A DNA stretch of 35,073 nucleotides from an uncultured Bacteroidia bacterium (GCA_902774145.1 CACYHC010000021.1:1-35073); one strand, 5' to 3'. Shown: positions 1 to 9,989, counted from the first letter of the stretch. Notes: generated by a model not told the origin, from the sequence alone. A program made the numbers and translations.

Positions 1-1
1 T

Positions 2-2351
2 TCGGCCATCGTCAAGTACATTATGGAAGGGGTCTCGGCCGGCAAGACCGAATCCCAGATCGGCACGGAACTGCTGGCAAAGGGCGTTTCCACCCAGCAA
101 CTCCAGCGGTTGATGAAGAATTACCGCGAGGGGAAGGTGAGTGCGATGGGGATTACCACGACTTCCAACAAGCTGGAAACGGCTTCTTCCTCCTCGACGG
201 CGACAAACCGTGCGGCTCAGCGCAGGGGGACGGCTTCCCGTAAGGAGGTGCTGCCGGTAGCGCCGGGTGTCATTCCGTCTTTTGTGGATATGGATTTTGA
301 AAATAAGAGGGATACCCTTCCTGTTTCCAAAATCCGATATCCGGACGGCTCCAGAATTATCTACGGGCAGAATTTCCTCAATAGCGCCAGCCAACTTTCT
401 TTTGAACCCAACGAGAATGCCGCAACGCCGGACGATTATATCCTGGGTCCCGGGGATGTGATGCTGGTGGAAATCTGGGGGGAGAGTGAGGCCTCCTACA
501 GCCTGACGGTGACTCCCGAGGGTAAGGTCAGCATTCCTCAGGTGGGTTCCATCAACGTGAGCGGACTTTCCATCAAGGACGCGACCACCAAGATTCGCGC
601 CCAACTGTCCAAATACTTTGCCGGTTTGCGGGGATCCCGCCCCAGCGCATGGATGAGCCTGACCCTGTCCGAGGTGCGTACCATCCAGATCAGCGTGCTG
701 GGAGAGGTGAATATCCCCGGAACCTACCGGCTCTCCGCTTTCACGACGGTGCTCAACGCCCTGTACAAGGCGGGCGGCGTTACGCCGGTGGGTTCGCTGC
801 GTGACGTGAAGGTGATGCGGGGCGGACAGGAACTGACCTCCGTCGATATCTATTCCGTCCTCTTTGCGACCAATCCCCAGGTGAATGTTCCGCTGCGCGA
901 AGGCGATATCATTCTGGTCCCGCCTTATCTCTCGCTGGCGAGTATCGACGGCGGCGTGAAGCGTCCGATGTTTTATGAACTGAAACCGGAAGAGACCGTG
1001 GCGGACCTCGTCCGTTATGCCGGCGGATTTACCGGTGAAGCGCACGATGCTTCTGTCAACGTGTCCCGTACGGAAGGTGCCCGCCGCCGGGTCTATACCG
1101 TGAAGAAGGAAGATTTGGCTTTTTTCCGCATTCAGGATAGCGATTCCGCCTTTGTGAGCGTCAACCGCACGGAACTGATTGAAAATGTCGTCGAGGTGGA
1201 AGGCTCCGTCTATCGCCCAGGCAGTTTCCAGTTGGGCGGTGATCTGGCTACCGTGCGGCAGTTGGTGGAGTATGCCGGCGGCCTGCTTCCCGATGCCTTC
1301 CGCAACCGCGCGCAGATTATCCGTGAAAAGCCGGACCGTTCGCTGGAATTGATCGCCATTCCCATCGGCGCCATCGTGGAGGGTACCGCGCCTGATATCG
1401 CACTCAGGCGCAATGACGTGCTGGTGATTGCCAATGTGAACGAAGTTTATCCCAAAGGGGATTTTTCCATCACGGGTTATGTACTTAACCCCGGCAAGTA
1501 CCAGTATGCCGAGCATACGACGATTGAGGACCTGATCCTGCTGGCCGGCGGTCTTACCGAGGGTGCATCGTCCGTCAAGGTGGACGTGTCCCGGCGTATT
1601 CAGAACTCTTCGAGCAAAGAGGCCAGCGATACGCTTGCCCTGATCTTTACCTTTGCCATCGAGGATGGCCTGATGGTGGAAGGTGACCCCAAGTTTGAAC
1701 TGGAACCCTTTGATGCCGTAGCCGTCCGCAAGAGCCCGACCTTCGTCGAACAGAAAATCATCACCGTTTCCGGTGCAGTCAACTTCCCGGGACAGTATGC
1801 CCTGGAAAGCACGGAAGAACGTTTGAGTGACCTGATCCGCCGCGCCGGCGGTCCCACCAATATGGGTGACGTCCACGGTGCCATGCTCAAGCGCAAGATC
1901 AGCCAGTACGAGCGCAACGTGCGGATGACGATGTCCCGCATCATCAACCAGAATACGGGACGGGATTCCATCAATACGAAGAAAATCATGGTGTCCGAAC
2001 TCTACAGCGTGGGTCTGGAACTGGACAAGGCGCTGGCCAATCCCGGTTCTTCCTATGACATGATCCTGCGGGACGGCGACGAAATCATTATCCCGGAATA
2101 TACTTCCACGCTATGTCAAACAGGCGGGTGGTTTTTCCACCCACGCCAAGCGCATCAAGACCTATGTGGTCCATATGAACGGAACGGTATCCGTGGGTAT
2201 GGGGGCCAAGGTGGATGCAGGCGCGGAAATCGTGGTGCCGAACCGTCCGGAACACAATAAACTGACGACCGGAGAGTGGCTGGGTATCGGTACTGCCGCG
2301 GCCTCCATTTCCACGATGATTGCTACTGTTGTCAATTTGTTCAAGAAATAA
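2..2351 (+). pseudogene. Polysaccharide export outer-membrane protein (Wza-like, SLBB repeats), frame-broken and 5' partial
   Basis: Family role: an outer-membrane/periplasmic channel for capsule or exopolysaccharide export. The frame is open to the left window edge, so the true start and signal peptide lie outside. Counting from the first in-window ATG (23), a poly-export domain begins near residue 137 (DYILGPGDV). About five SLBB repeats follow, near residues 223, 309, 390, 481 and 580 (GEVNIPGTY, GSVYRPGSF, GYVLNPGKY, GAVNFPGQY). After IIPEYTST (about 2090-2110) the frame turns to nonsense and stops at 2260. The expected ending resumes in another frame from about 2109 (RYVKQAGGF, then VHMNGTVSV, AEIVVPNRPE and a C-terminal hydrophobic segment) and stops at 2351. 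The start of the last SLBB repeat, roughly 20-25 residues, is absent, so this is a deletion plus frameshift. It may be a real lesion or an assembly error. The wzz-like gene starts one base downstream. Confidence 0.88.
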
Positions 2352-2352
2352 T

Positions 2353-3466
2353 ATGGCTGGTAAATATTTTGACGACGAGATTCTGGATGCCCCCGTGGGC
2401 GGGGGAAATCCTGCTCAGGAGCAAGAAGGAATTGATATGGGTAAATACTTGAATCTGCTTCTTCAGCAAGCCCAAGGAGTTTGTTTCCAGTGCCGTCGTA
2501 GCGCCTGAACTGGTCACGCGAGGCAGTTCCTCCGGCCTGAGTTCTCTGGCCAGCCTGGCGGGCTTCAATATGAATACCCTCGCGATGACGGACGCCATGC
2601 ACCCGGACCTCTATCCGGAAATCATCAAGTCCCAGAACTTCATGATTGACCTGTTTGATATGCCGGTGACTGTGGAAACCCGGGATTCCGTAGTGCATAC
2701 GGACCTTTATGACTATATGGTCAATTATACCAAGGCTCCCTGGTGGGGCGTCATCTTGGGCTTCCCCCATGTGGCGATGGACTGGGTGAAGGGCCTCTTC
2801 GAAAAGGAAGATCCCTTTGACGATGCAGAAGGACACGAGTCGGTTTCCCGCGTAAGGCTTACCAAGGAGCAGGAGCGCGTGGCGCTGGCGCTCACCAAGA
2901 GCATTGCCGCCACGGTAGAAAAGCGCACGTATGTGTTAAAGATCAAGGTCAAGATGCAGGACAGGGTCATTGCGGCGGAAGTGGCCAACCGGATCATCGA
3001 TAACCTGAAAGCCTTCGTGATTGAATATAGGACGGAAAAGGCACAGGAGTCGGTGGATTATTATCAGGCCGTGGAAGAAGAGACCCGGGCGGAATATCTG
3101 AAGGCACAGCGGGAATATTCCCGTTACGTGGATTCACACAAGGGCTTTGTGATGCAAAGCTCGATGGTGGAGCAGCAGCGGCTCCAGAACGAGGCATCAC
3201 TCAAATTCCAGATGTACAACCAGACGGCGCAGAATCTGTTGATGGCCCGTGCCAAGGTTCAGTTGGAAGCACCGGTGCTGGTGGTGATCCAGCCGGGTAT
3301 GGCGCCGCATAAGGGCAGTCCGTCCAAGGTCAAGCTGGCGATGCTCTGGTTTGTGCTGGGGGGGATATTTGGTGTATTCTGGTTGTTTGTTGCTCAGCAA
3401 AAAGCTGAGAGGAATGATAAAGAGAATTTACAGAAAGATTCGAAAGGTACTGGGCCTGTGGCTTGA
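2353..3466 (+). pseudogene. Wzz/GNVR-type chain-length determinant protein, frame-broken, first membrane helix missing
   Basis: Family role: an inner-membrane protein that sets polysaccharide chain length and contacts the export channel. Translation from ATG 2353 gives MAGKYFDDEI and then GKYLNLLL at about 2440-2460. The frame then becomes nonsense and stops near 2508. The expected continuation, SKPKEFVSSAVVAPEL, reads in another frame from about 2465 through GFNMNTLAM (2570) to the stop at 3466. Between the two halves a Wzz protein should have its first transmembrane helix (about 25 residues), which is not present. The rest is intact: a periplasmic coiled-coil region, a GNVR-like conserved part (ERLQNE-type residues, here QQRLQNEAS), a proline-containing motif (IQPGMAPHKGSPSK) and a C-terminal transmembrane helix (LAMLWFVLGG). 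A long internal ORF from 2570 could be mis-called as a complete gene. The last 53 bases overlap the next gene. Confidence 0.87.
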
Positions 3467-3983
3467 TGCGGCTTCGATGCTATGGATTCGGCTGGTCTGC
3501 TGCATTCCTTCCAAGCACCTCAGGCGGGCGTTGTTGTGCCTTTACCGCGATGTCTGTATTCATCGCTCCGTCCCTCTTTACCATGGTCTTGAATATTGGC
3601 GAGGTCCGCTTGTCATTGGGGAGGGGAGTTCTATAGGCTTCCGGAATCATTTGGATTGCCGCAGAGGAATTCATATCGGACGGAATGTCTGCCTGGCTTC
3701 TGATGTGACGATTTGGACGTTGCATCATGATTACAACGATCCGTCTTTTCGCGCTAAGGGGGCAGGTGTCACGATAGGAGATTATGCCTGGCTTTGCTCG
3801 AATTGCATCATTCTCCCCGGCGTAACGATTGGAGAAGGAGCCGTAGTCGCTGCCGGTGCCGTGGTTCGTTCAGATGTGGAGCCATGGACGGTAGTGGGCG
3901 GTGTTCCTGCCAGAAAAATTGCGGAAAGACAGCGTAAAGACTATCATTATCGTCCAGGTGAATATTGGTATCCATTGCTGTAA
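3414..3983 (+). CDS. Left-handed beta-helix O-acetyltransferase (WcaF/LbH family)
   Basis: Probably transfers an acetyl group from acetyl-CoA to a sugar of the repeat unit, in the cytoplasm. The 189-residue product has hexapeptide repeats (VIGEGSSIG, IHIGRNVCL, VTIGDYAWL, VTIGEGAVV), the HHDYND segment that carries the catalytic histidine in this family, and the typical closing motif VVGGVPARKI. The start at 3414 is chosen because a purine-rich AGAGGA lies just before it and the protein then begins MIKRIYRK. The longer frame from 3351 only adds residues overlapping the Wzz membrane helix. It overlaps the preceding gene by 53 bases and its TAA overlaps the next ATG by one base, suggesting translational coupling. 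The acceptor sugar cannot be read from sequence. Confidence 0.88.
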   Translation: MIKRIYRKIRKVLGLWLDAASMLWIRLVCCIPSKHLRRALLCLYRDVCIHRSVPLYHGLEYWRGPLVIGEGSSIGFRNHLDCRRGIHIGRNVCLASDVTIWTLHHDYNDPSFRAKGAGVTIGDYAWLCSNCIILPGVTIGEGAVVAAGAVVRSDVEPWTVVGGVPARKIAERQRKDYHYRPGEYWYPLL

Positions 3984-5212
3984 TGAACTGGCTGGACTTG
4001 CGTAAATACTCTGGAGTTGTTGCGGGATTCGTCTTTTTTGTATTCCTGCATTCTCTGCGGTATTTTGACTTCATTGGGCTCTCTCCTGTGTTTTATGGGC
4101 GTTTTTCCAATCTGCTGGCGCTCTTTTTGATGGTCATCTGCTTTTTCAGTATGAGCCCGCGCCGGATTCCCGGGCGATACTGGTTTCTAGGCCTTATCCT
4201 GGTCCCCATGCTGAGTTTCCTTCCTGCCTGGATTGAAAACGGGCAGTCCCCGGTTGAATCCATGCGGGCCTATTTACTCACTTTCCTGGCTTTGGTCTAT
4301 TTCCTTCCCCATAAGGCCAGACTGTCTTCTGGGGTCATTTTGAATGCATTGACCGTATTTGCGGTAGCTCGTACTGCCATTTATGTCCTTCAGCAATTTA
4401 CTTATCCCGATTATTGGTTTGCCTTCAGGCCTGACGGACTTGACGCGGCTTCCGGGATGTATAAGGATGTGGAAATCCGTAGTGGGATCTATAGGTTTTA
4501 TATTGAAGATACCTACCTTTCCATGTTTTTGGTGTTCAGGTATTTTCAAAAACTTACCCATCGTGTTTCAGGAAAAGATCTGGCATTGTTCCTGATTGGT
4601 GTTGCCGGGGTTTATCTTGACCAGTCCCGCCAGTTTATGCTTTCTACCCTTCTTTCCCTGGGGCTTGTATTTTTCTTTTCTTCAAAAATTCGCTACAAGG
4701 GCCTGATGGTCGTTTTCCTGGGGTTGGCGGCGATGGTCCTCTTCATGAATGCATATAAGCTTTTTGGGGACTTGATGGATATGACACGGGGCGATTTGAC
4801 TCGCGACAATATTCGCCTCCTTTCTTATACTACATTCGGGCTGGAACTATGGGGTGGCCCTCTTTCCGTTCTATTCGGAAATGGCCCCGTCGGGCATAGT
4901 GCATACGGGGATAATGTGATGTATCTGTATGAAACCTTGGGAATGTATCATGCGGATGTGGGAATGGTGGGTGCGGCCAATCTATATGGCGTCGTAACGG
5001 TGCTGTTTTTCGTTGTTTTCTACATCATGTATGTGGCGAAGCATTGGAAAAAGATACAAATGCATCTGAAAATGTATTTTTTGGCGTTATTGATCAATGC
5101 CCCGCTTGTTACAATATTTACCCAAAGTATCAACTGGTTTGTCTTTTTTGCATTCATGTTAGTGCTGGCAGACAGGGATATTGTTCGCTATGAGAGAAAA
5201 CTGGCTTCATAA
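3983..5212 (+). CDS. O-antigen/capsule polymerase candidate (Wzy-like)
   Basis: A 409-residue polytopic membrane protein with about ten hydrophobic segments. It also has a soluble periplasmic-type loop (about residues 255-325) with GNGPVGHSAYGDN, typical of Wzy polymerases and O-antigen ligases, and a DQSRQF motif before a membrane segment. It would join lipid-linked repeat units at the periplasmic face. The start ATG at 3983 overlaps the previous stop codon (TAATG); an upstream TTG at 3965 is less likely. The position beside the flippase supports the role. Wzy proteins are poorly conserved, so the call rests on topology, loop features and context. Confidence 0.82.
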   Translation: MNWLDLRKYSGVVAGFVFFVFLHSLRYFDFIGLSPVFYGRFSNLLALFLMVICFFSMSPRRIPGRYWFLGLILVPMLSFLPAWIENGQSPVESMRAYLLTFLALVYFLPHKARLSSGVILNALTVFAVARTAIYVLQQFTYPDYWFAFRPDGLDAASGMYKDVEIRSGIYRFYIEDTYLSMFLVFRYFQKLTHRVSGKDLALFLIGVAGVYLDQSRQFMLSTLLSLGLVFFFSSKIRYKGLMVVFLGLAAMVLFMNAYKLFGDLMDMTRGDLTRDNIRLLSYTTFGLELWGGPLSVLFGNGPVGHSAYGDNVMYLYETLGMYHADVGMVGAANLYGVVTVLFFVVFYIMYVAKHWKKIQMHLKMYFLALLINAPLVTIFTQSINWFVFFAFMLVLADRDIVRYERKLAS

Positions 5213-6620
5213 GCTCGATTCCCGTCCGTTCTTGCGGAATTTCTCGCTACTGACGGTCGGTAATTTCGGGTCCAGGATTATTTCGATGGTAATCAATATC
5301 ATCGTCGCCCGTTTTTTGGCTCCGGAACGTTATGGCGAATACTCCCTGGTTCTGACCTATATCAGCATGTTCTATTTCGTCGCGTCGCTGGGGCTGAGTC
5401 AGTTGGTTACGCGTTCTGTTGCACGGGAACAGGATCATTCCGCCTTCTATTTCCGTCTTTCGCTGGTGTTGCGCGGAGGGGGCTTTATCGTCTCCGCTGT
5501 CGCGTTTGCCCTCTATGCGTTCTTTACCCATCAGGAATTTTCTTCGTTTGTCATTTTCTCGATCCTTGGGGGCGTTTTTCTTGAGAGTTTGTGGGATGCG
5601 GAGCAGAATGTGGCATTCGGTATGCAGCGGATGGAATGGAATACGGTGATTGGGATATCGGCAACCCTGCTCAATCTGGTGATTTATCTGCTGATGCCCA
5701 GGTCCTGGTTTACCGTTGAATCCGTGCTGGCTGTCTATCTTGGGGTCTATGTTTTGAAAACCGTCGCCTATTATGTATGCCTGAAACATTTCTCTTTGCT
5801 TCGTGGCGATGGGGGACAGAAGCATATTTCGTTTCAGGAGAGTCAGGACTATCTCAAGCAGGCGATGCCTTTTTATTTGATGTACCTGCTGAGCCTGTTT
5901 ACCGGACAATTCCCTATTTTGTTTCTGGAGCACAATACAGGCGTGGTAGAGGTAGCCTATTTTAATACGGCAAACAAGCTGTTGCTCCCCATAACGCTGT
6001 TCATGCAGACGGCTTTCAGTGCCTTCTTTCCGAACCAGTCTATTCTTTTTGCCAGGGATCGTGCGGCATTCAGCATGCAGACCCGTAAAGTGTTGGCATT
6101 GGTCTGTGGCCTTGGGGTTTATATGGCAATTAGTGCCTCGCTTTTCAAGGGGGAACTGGTCGCGCTTCTTTATGGTGCGGATTATGCAAATACAGCCAAT
6201 GTCCTGGCCTATCAGTGCTGGTACACTGTACTTTATGGAATCTTTTGCCTGAACGGAAATACGCTCGGCGCGGCTGATGCGCAGGGGAAGCTGGCCGTAT
6301 GCTCTGTGATTTATGCGCTCGTCAGTACGCCTATCCTGTATTTCTCCTCGCGCAGAGGGGCGGAAGGACTCGCTGCCGGTTTTGTCTTGGCGAGTATTTT
6401 GAACCTGTTGTATATTTTCCCTGTGCTGAAGAAGACAGTTGGCGGGGCAATGACCTGGAAATTCTCGGGGTTGTTACTTGCCGTTGTATTTGCATCGATC
6501 GCTTTTTCGCTTTTTGCCATCGATGCATTGTCTTTGCCTTGGAGAATCGCTTTGTTCTTCGCGTTGTCAATGGGAATTTTTGCGGGTAGGAAAACTTTTG
6601 TCAAAGTATGGAAAGAGTAG
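5190..6620 (+). CDS. Polysaccharide flippase (Wzx-like, MATE/MOP superfamily)
   Basis: This 476-residue protein has about twelve to fourteen hydrophobic segments and the N-terminal pattern of polysaccharide-transport proteins (FSLLTVGNFGSRIISM, then ARFLAPERYGEYSL). It is expected to flip undecaprenyl-linked repeat units to the periplasm. The start at ATG 5190 (MRENWLHKL) is preferred over TTG 5181. It overlaps the polymerase gene by 23 bases and the next gene by 13, so it is within the same operon. Length and topology are normal for the family and no break is seen. Confidence 0.9.
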   Translation: MRENWLHKLDSRPFLRNFSLLTVGNFGSRIISMVINIIVARFLAPERYGEYSLVLTYISMFYFVASLGLSQLVTRSVAREQDHSAFYFRLSLVLRGGGFIVSAVAFALYAFFTHQEFSSFVIFSILGGVFLESLWDAEQNVAFGMQRMEWNTVIGISATLLNLVIYLLMPRSWFTVESVLAVYLGVYVLKTVAYYVCLKHFSLLRGDGGQKHISFQESQDYLKQAMPFYLMYLLSLFTGQFPILFLEHNTGVVEVAYFNTANKLLLPITLFMQTAFSAFFPNQSILFARDRAAFSMQTRKVLALVCGLGVYMAISASLFKGELVALLYGADYANTANVLAYQCWYTVLYGIFCLNGNTLGAADAQGKLAVCSVIYALVSTPILYFSSRRGAEGLAAGFVLASILNLLYIFPVLKKTVGGAMTWKFSGLLLAVVFASIAFSLFAIDALSLPWRIALFFALSMGIFAGRKTFVKVWKE

Positions 6621-7843
6621 CTGTTATTGGTGCCGGTATTTCCGGATTGAGCGTTGCCCGGCTCCTTCAGGATCGTTATGCGGTCAAAGTCTTTGAGAAG
6701 GAAACTGTTCCCGGGGGCCTGATTCGTTGCAGGAGGGTAGAGGGGAGCCTCTTCCATCTTTGTGGCGGGCATGTCTTCAATTCCCGCAGGCAGGACGTTC
6801 TAGACTGGTTCTGGGGACAGTTTGACCGGGGCCGGGAATTCCGTAAGGCAGACCGCAATGCCGTCGTAGCGATGACAGGGTCCTTAATGGTGCCCTATCC
6901 TATCGAGAATCACTTTTATCGCTTCGCTCCGGACATTCAGCGGAATATTATCGGGGACTTGTTGCGGATTTCGGCTGTAGATGGTGCTTGTCCGGATAAT
7001 TTTGCCGATTTCCTGCGCCTGCGTTTCGGGGAGACGTTGTATGCGTTGTATTTTAAACCCTATAACGAGAAGGTGTGGCGTCGCCCTCTGGATTGTGTGC
7101 CTTTGGATTGGCTTGAGGGGAAACTGCCTATGCCCAGTCCTGCAGAGATTCTTTTTAATAACATCAATCATGTGGAAGAGAAGAGTTTTGTGCATGCCAG
7201 CTTCTGGTATGGCAACACCGGGGGCTCCCAATTCATCGCCGACCGTCTCTCCGAGGGCCTGGATATTTGTTATGGAACCGAAATCGGTCAGATTTCATCG
7301 GTTGGAGGAGCCTGGCGGATTGCCGGAGAAAGCTATGACAAGATCGTGTTTTGCGGGAATGTAAAGAGGCTGCCTGCGATGGTCCAGGGGGTGGATATTG
7401 ACCGGTGGACATCTTTTATTGACAGTCTGGAATTCCATGGGACAACGGCGGTTTTTTGCGAATTGGATGCCAATCCCTATTCGTGGATATATCAGCCAGG
7501 GGCGGAACATCGTTCTCACCGTATCATCTGTACGGGTAATTTTTCCCCGGACAACAATGCCCCGGGGAAGATGACCGGTACGGTGGAGTTTACAGATGAA
7601 GTTTCAAAGGATGAGATTCTTGACAACTTACAGCGGATTCCTTTCCATCCCAGGTATATTACCCATCATTATAACCAGTATACTTATCCGATACAAGGAC
7701 CTGAGACGCGTCGGGTCATGGCTGAGATGAAGGCGGCGCTGGCTGAGAGAGGGCTCTACCTTTGTGGACGTTTTGCCGATTGGGAATATTATAATATGGA
7801 TGTAGCCGTTGGTGCGGCGATGGATCTTTGTAAGACGCTATGA
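6608..7843 (+). CDS. UDP-galactopyranose-mutase-like FAD-dependent protein
   Basis: A 411-residue flavoprotein of the UDP-galactopyranose mutase/protoporphyrinogen-oxidase-like superfamily. The N-terminus carries the dinucleotide-binding motif GAGISG (residues 8-13), then a second FAD-contact stretch (VFEKETVPGG). The segment HLCGGHVFNS corresponds to the HxxGPHIFHT region of the mutase. The C-terminus, CGRFADWEYYNMD, matches the mutase ending with its conserved Arg and YxDMD-like motif. A true mutase would convert UDP-galactopyranose to UDP-galactofuranose for the repeat unit. Differences in the first motif and in the substrate region (YNEKVWRRP) mean another flavin-dependent sugar modification is possible. 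It overlaps the flippase by 13 bases and the next gene by four (ATGA). Confidence 0.78.
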   Translation: MERVAVIGAGISGLSVARLLQDRYAVKVFEKETVPGGLIRCRRVEGSLFHLCGGHVFNSRRQDVLDWFWGQFDRGREFRKADRNAVVAMTGSLMVPYPIENHFYRFAPDIQRNIIGDLLRISAVDGACPDNFADFLRLRFGETLYALYFKPYNEKVWRRPLDCVPLDWLEGKLPMPSPAEILFNNINHVEEKSFVHASFWYGNTGGSQFIADRLSEGLDICYGTEIGQISSVGGAWRIAGESYDKIVFCGNVKRLPAMVQGVDIDRWTSFIDSLEFHGTTAVFCELDANPYSWIYQPGAEHRSHRIICTGNFSPDNNAPGKMTGTVEFTDEVSKDEILDNLQRIPFHPRYITHHYNQYTYPIQGPETRRVMAEMKAALAERGLYLCGRFADWEYYNMDVAVGAAMDLCKTL

Positions 7844-8844
7844 GAACGCTGACGCACATTTGTTCACAGCGGAAATTCGCTCCATATCCCTCTTTTCAGA
7901 TTGTTTATGAATGGGAGGATATCCTCGCCCGTTCCTTGGGATTAAGGATGAATGCGCCCGGCGAAATCAGCAATATTTTTCACCGCCGTTTTGAAAAAAA
8001 CGGGCTGACGGGATTGTATCATTCGCTACTTCCTTCTTCTTCGTTGGGATTGCGTTATATTATGACGGCAACAACCCAGGAGCTTTGTTGGAACAATCGG
8101 AACAGCATTCCCGTTCTGATTGATTTTTGGCTGGAAGAGGCGGACCTCCCTGCGTTTTTCAAGGCATATCGCCATGTGCCCCTGATGCTGGTTTCCAACC
8201 GGGAAGTATATGATTTCTTATTGGCGCACAACTGTCCGTTCCCTGTTGCGCATTGGGCGCTGTCTATGCCGGATTACTATCTGGGACGTTTGGACCGTCC
8301 GGTGGAAAAAAAATATGATTTTTGTGTCTTTGGGCGACCGAATCCGTTCTTTATGCGCTTTCTGGAGGAGTATTCCCGGCGTCATCCTGCCTTTGAATAT
8401 GTTCTCAATAACGGAGATATCGACAAGCGTTGTTATGTCAGTAACAAAGGGCGTTCCGTCGCTAAGGATACAGGCCGTGCTTCCTATTTGGAGATGATTG
8501 CCGCTACCCGTGTCAGTTGTTATACGACTCCCGGGCTCGATGAAGCAAAAGCGGAAAGCTCCCGTTACAATCAGGTAACTCCCCGTCTTTTTGAAATGCT
8601 TTCCCACCAGTGCCACGTCATCGGACATTACCCGGATAATGCAGATACGCAATGGTATGGCCTCGACGGAATTGTCCCGAATACGGAGGGTTATGATGAA
8701 TTTGAGTCTCAGTTAGACCGCATGTTGGCAGAACCTTTCCCTATAGAGGCGGCGAAGCATTTTCTTGCTCCGCATACGACGGGGCACAGGGCTCTCGAAC
8801 TGCGCCGGATTCTTGAGGATCACCAAATTTCACTGGGAAGATGA
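7840..8844 (+). CDS. Putative glycosyltransferase (GT-B, CgeB/Glyco_trans_1_2-like)
   Basis: This 334-residue cytosolic protein has no signal peptide or membrane helix. The C-terminal half resembles the short GT-B domain found in CgeB-like glycosyltransferases: KKYDFCVFGR opens a Rossmann half near residue 163, and NQVTPRLFEMLSHQCHVIG corresponds to the nucleotide-sugar-binding helix that normally reads RxFExLAxG. The N-terminal half is not recognised in detail. It sits between the UGM-like gene and a GT4 with ATGA overlaps on both sides, which supports a glycosyltransferase role in repeat-unit assembly. Donor and acceptor are unknown. Confidence 0.7.
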   Translation: MRTLTHICSQRKFAPYPSFQIVYEWEDILARSLGLRMNAPGEISNIFHRRFEKNGLTGLYHSLLPSSSLGLRYIMTATTQELCWNNRNSIPVLIDFWLEEADLPAFFKAYRHVPLMLVSNREVYDFLLAHNCPFPVAHWALSMPDYYLGRLDRPVEKKYDFCVFGRPNPFFMRFLEEYSRRHPAFEYVLNNGDIDKRCYVSNKGRSVAKDTGRASYLEMIAATRVSCYTTPGLDEAKAESSRYNQVTPRLFEMLSHQCHVIGHYPDNADTQWYGLDGIVPNTEGYDEFESQLDRMLAEPFPIEAAKHFLAPHTTGHRALELRRILEDHQISLGR

Positions 8845-9989
8845 GGATAGTCTATTGCTCTACTCCTCCTTTTGCAGATTGCGACCTTCCGTTGATAAGG
8901 GCGTTCTGCAAGGCCGGCCATATAGTGGATTACTTTCTGCATATTGCGCCGTATTCCAGGAAGAGTACCTATGTGGAGATTGAGAAGCTGAAGGACGAGT
9001 GGGGGATATTGCCCGTTTCCGCCTATCCTGAACTTGAACGGCTGGCTCAATCGATCCCCGGGGTAAGCGTGCATATCGTCAATAATCCAGTAGGGAAGAA
9101 TAACCTGCAGGCCCTTCTGCTAAGTATCAAGGAGCGCCGGATGATTTCCAGATTGAATCCGGATGTGGTCCACTATGTGGAGTCCCCGGCTCCGTTTCAT
9201 CTTCCTATGCTTTGGCGGAACCGGTCGCGCGCTGTGTGTGTGATTCACGATCCCGTCCCGCATCTGAATCGGATGAAAAGAATCGAGTTTGTCTGCCGCA
9301 GACTGGCGTCGATGATGCTGGATAAATTCATATTGCTCAGCAACAGGCAGACGGATGAATTCTGCAGGCAGTTCAGGGTGTCACCGGGCAAAGTCTATTT
9401 TTCGGCTTTGGGACCGTATGAAATGCCTGAAACATTCAGAGGAGAGAATCGGAATCCCTATGGCAAATATATTTTGATGTTTGGGAGGATTACCCCATAT
9501 AAAGGCATTGACAAGGGAATAGCTCTGATTGACAGAATATCGAAAGATTTTAAGGAGGTCTCTTTAGTCATTGCCGGCAGCGGAGATTTGTATTTTGACA
9601 GTTCGCTGGTGGAAGGGAAACCATACATCAGACTGATTCATCGCTATATCCCTGTTGAGGAGCAGTATGACCTTGTCAGTAACGCTCAGTTTGTCCTTTG
9701 CCCCTATACGGAAGCCACGCAGAGCGGTGTGGTGCAAACCGCACTCGGGCTTGGGGTCCCAGCTGTCGTGACCGATGTGGGCGCATTGTCTGATGCGGTA
9801 ACAGATGGGAAAAACGGCCTGGTCGTGCCTCCTCAAAACACAACTGCGCTCGAACAGGCGGTACGAACCCTTTTGGAAAAGCCCGAACCCCTAGCCCGTA
9901 TGCGTGAGTATATACAGAATGATAATTCTTCCGGTGAGCATTCCTGGACGAGAATCGCCGAAAAATATATCGAGATTTACCATGCTTGA
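8841..9989 (+). CDS. Glycosyltransferase family 4 (GT-B)
   Basis: A 382-residue retaining-type glycosyltransferase. The second Rossmann domain starts near residue 207 with LMFGRITPYKGID, a common GT4 opening. The donor-binding part reads LCPYTEATQSGVVQTALGLGVPAVVTDVG. Here the usual E-x7-E pair is altered (Glu then Gln at the second position), as seen in some GT4 members. It probably adds one sugar to the lipid-linked repeat unit on the cytoplasmic side. The start ATG overlaps the previous TGA (ATGA) and the end overlaps the ATP-grasp gene by 8 bases. Confidence 0.86.
   Translation: MRIVYCSTPPFADCDLPLIRAFCKAGHIVDYFLHIAPYSRKSTYVEIEKLKDEWGILPVSAYPELERLAQSIPGVSVHIVNNPVGKNNLQALLLSIKERRMISRLNPDVVHYVESPAPFHLPMLWRNRSRAVCVIHDPVPHLNRMKRIEFVCRRLASMMLDKFILLSNRQTDEFCRQFRVSPGKVYFSALGPYEMPETFRGENRNPYGKYILMFGRITPYKGIDKGIALIDRISKDFKEVSLVIAGSGDLYFDSSLVEGKPYIRLIHRYIPVEEQYDLVSNAQFVLCPYTEATQSGVVQTALGLGVPAVVTDVGALSDAVTDGKNGLVVPPQNTTALEQAVRTLLEKPEPLARMREYIQNDNSSGEHSWTRIAEKYIEIYHA

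Noticed and set aside
2570-3466. Complete 298-residue gene starting at 2570
   Set aside because: The same frame reads upstream in Wzz-like sequence (SKPKEFVSS... GFNMNTLAM), so this is the inner part of a broken gene.
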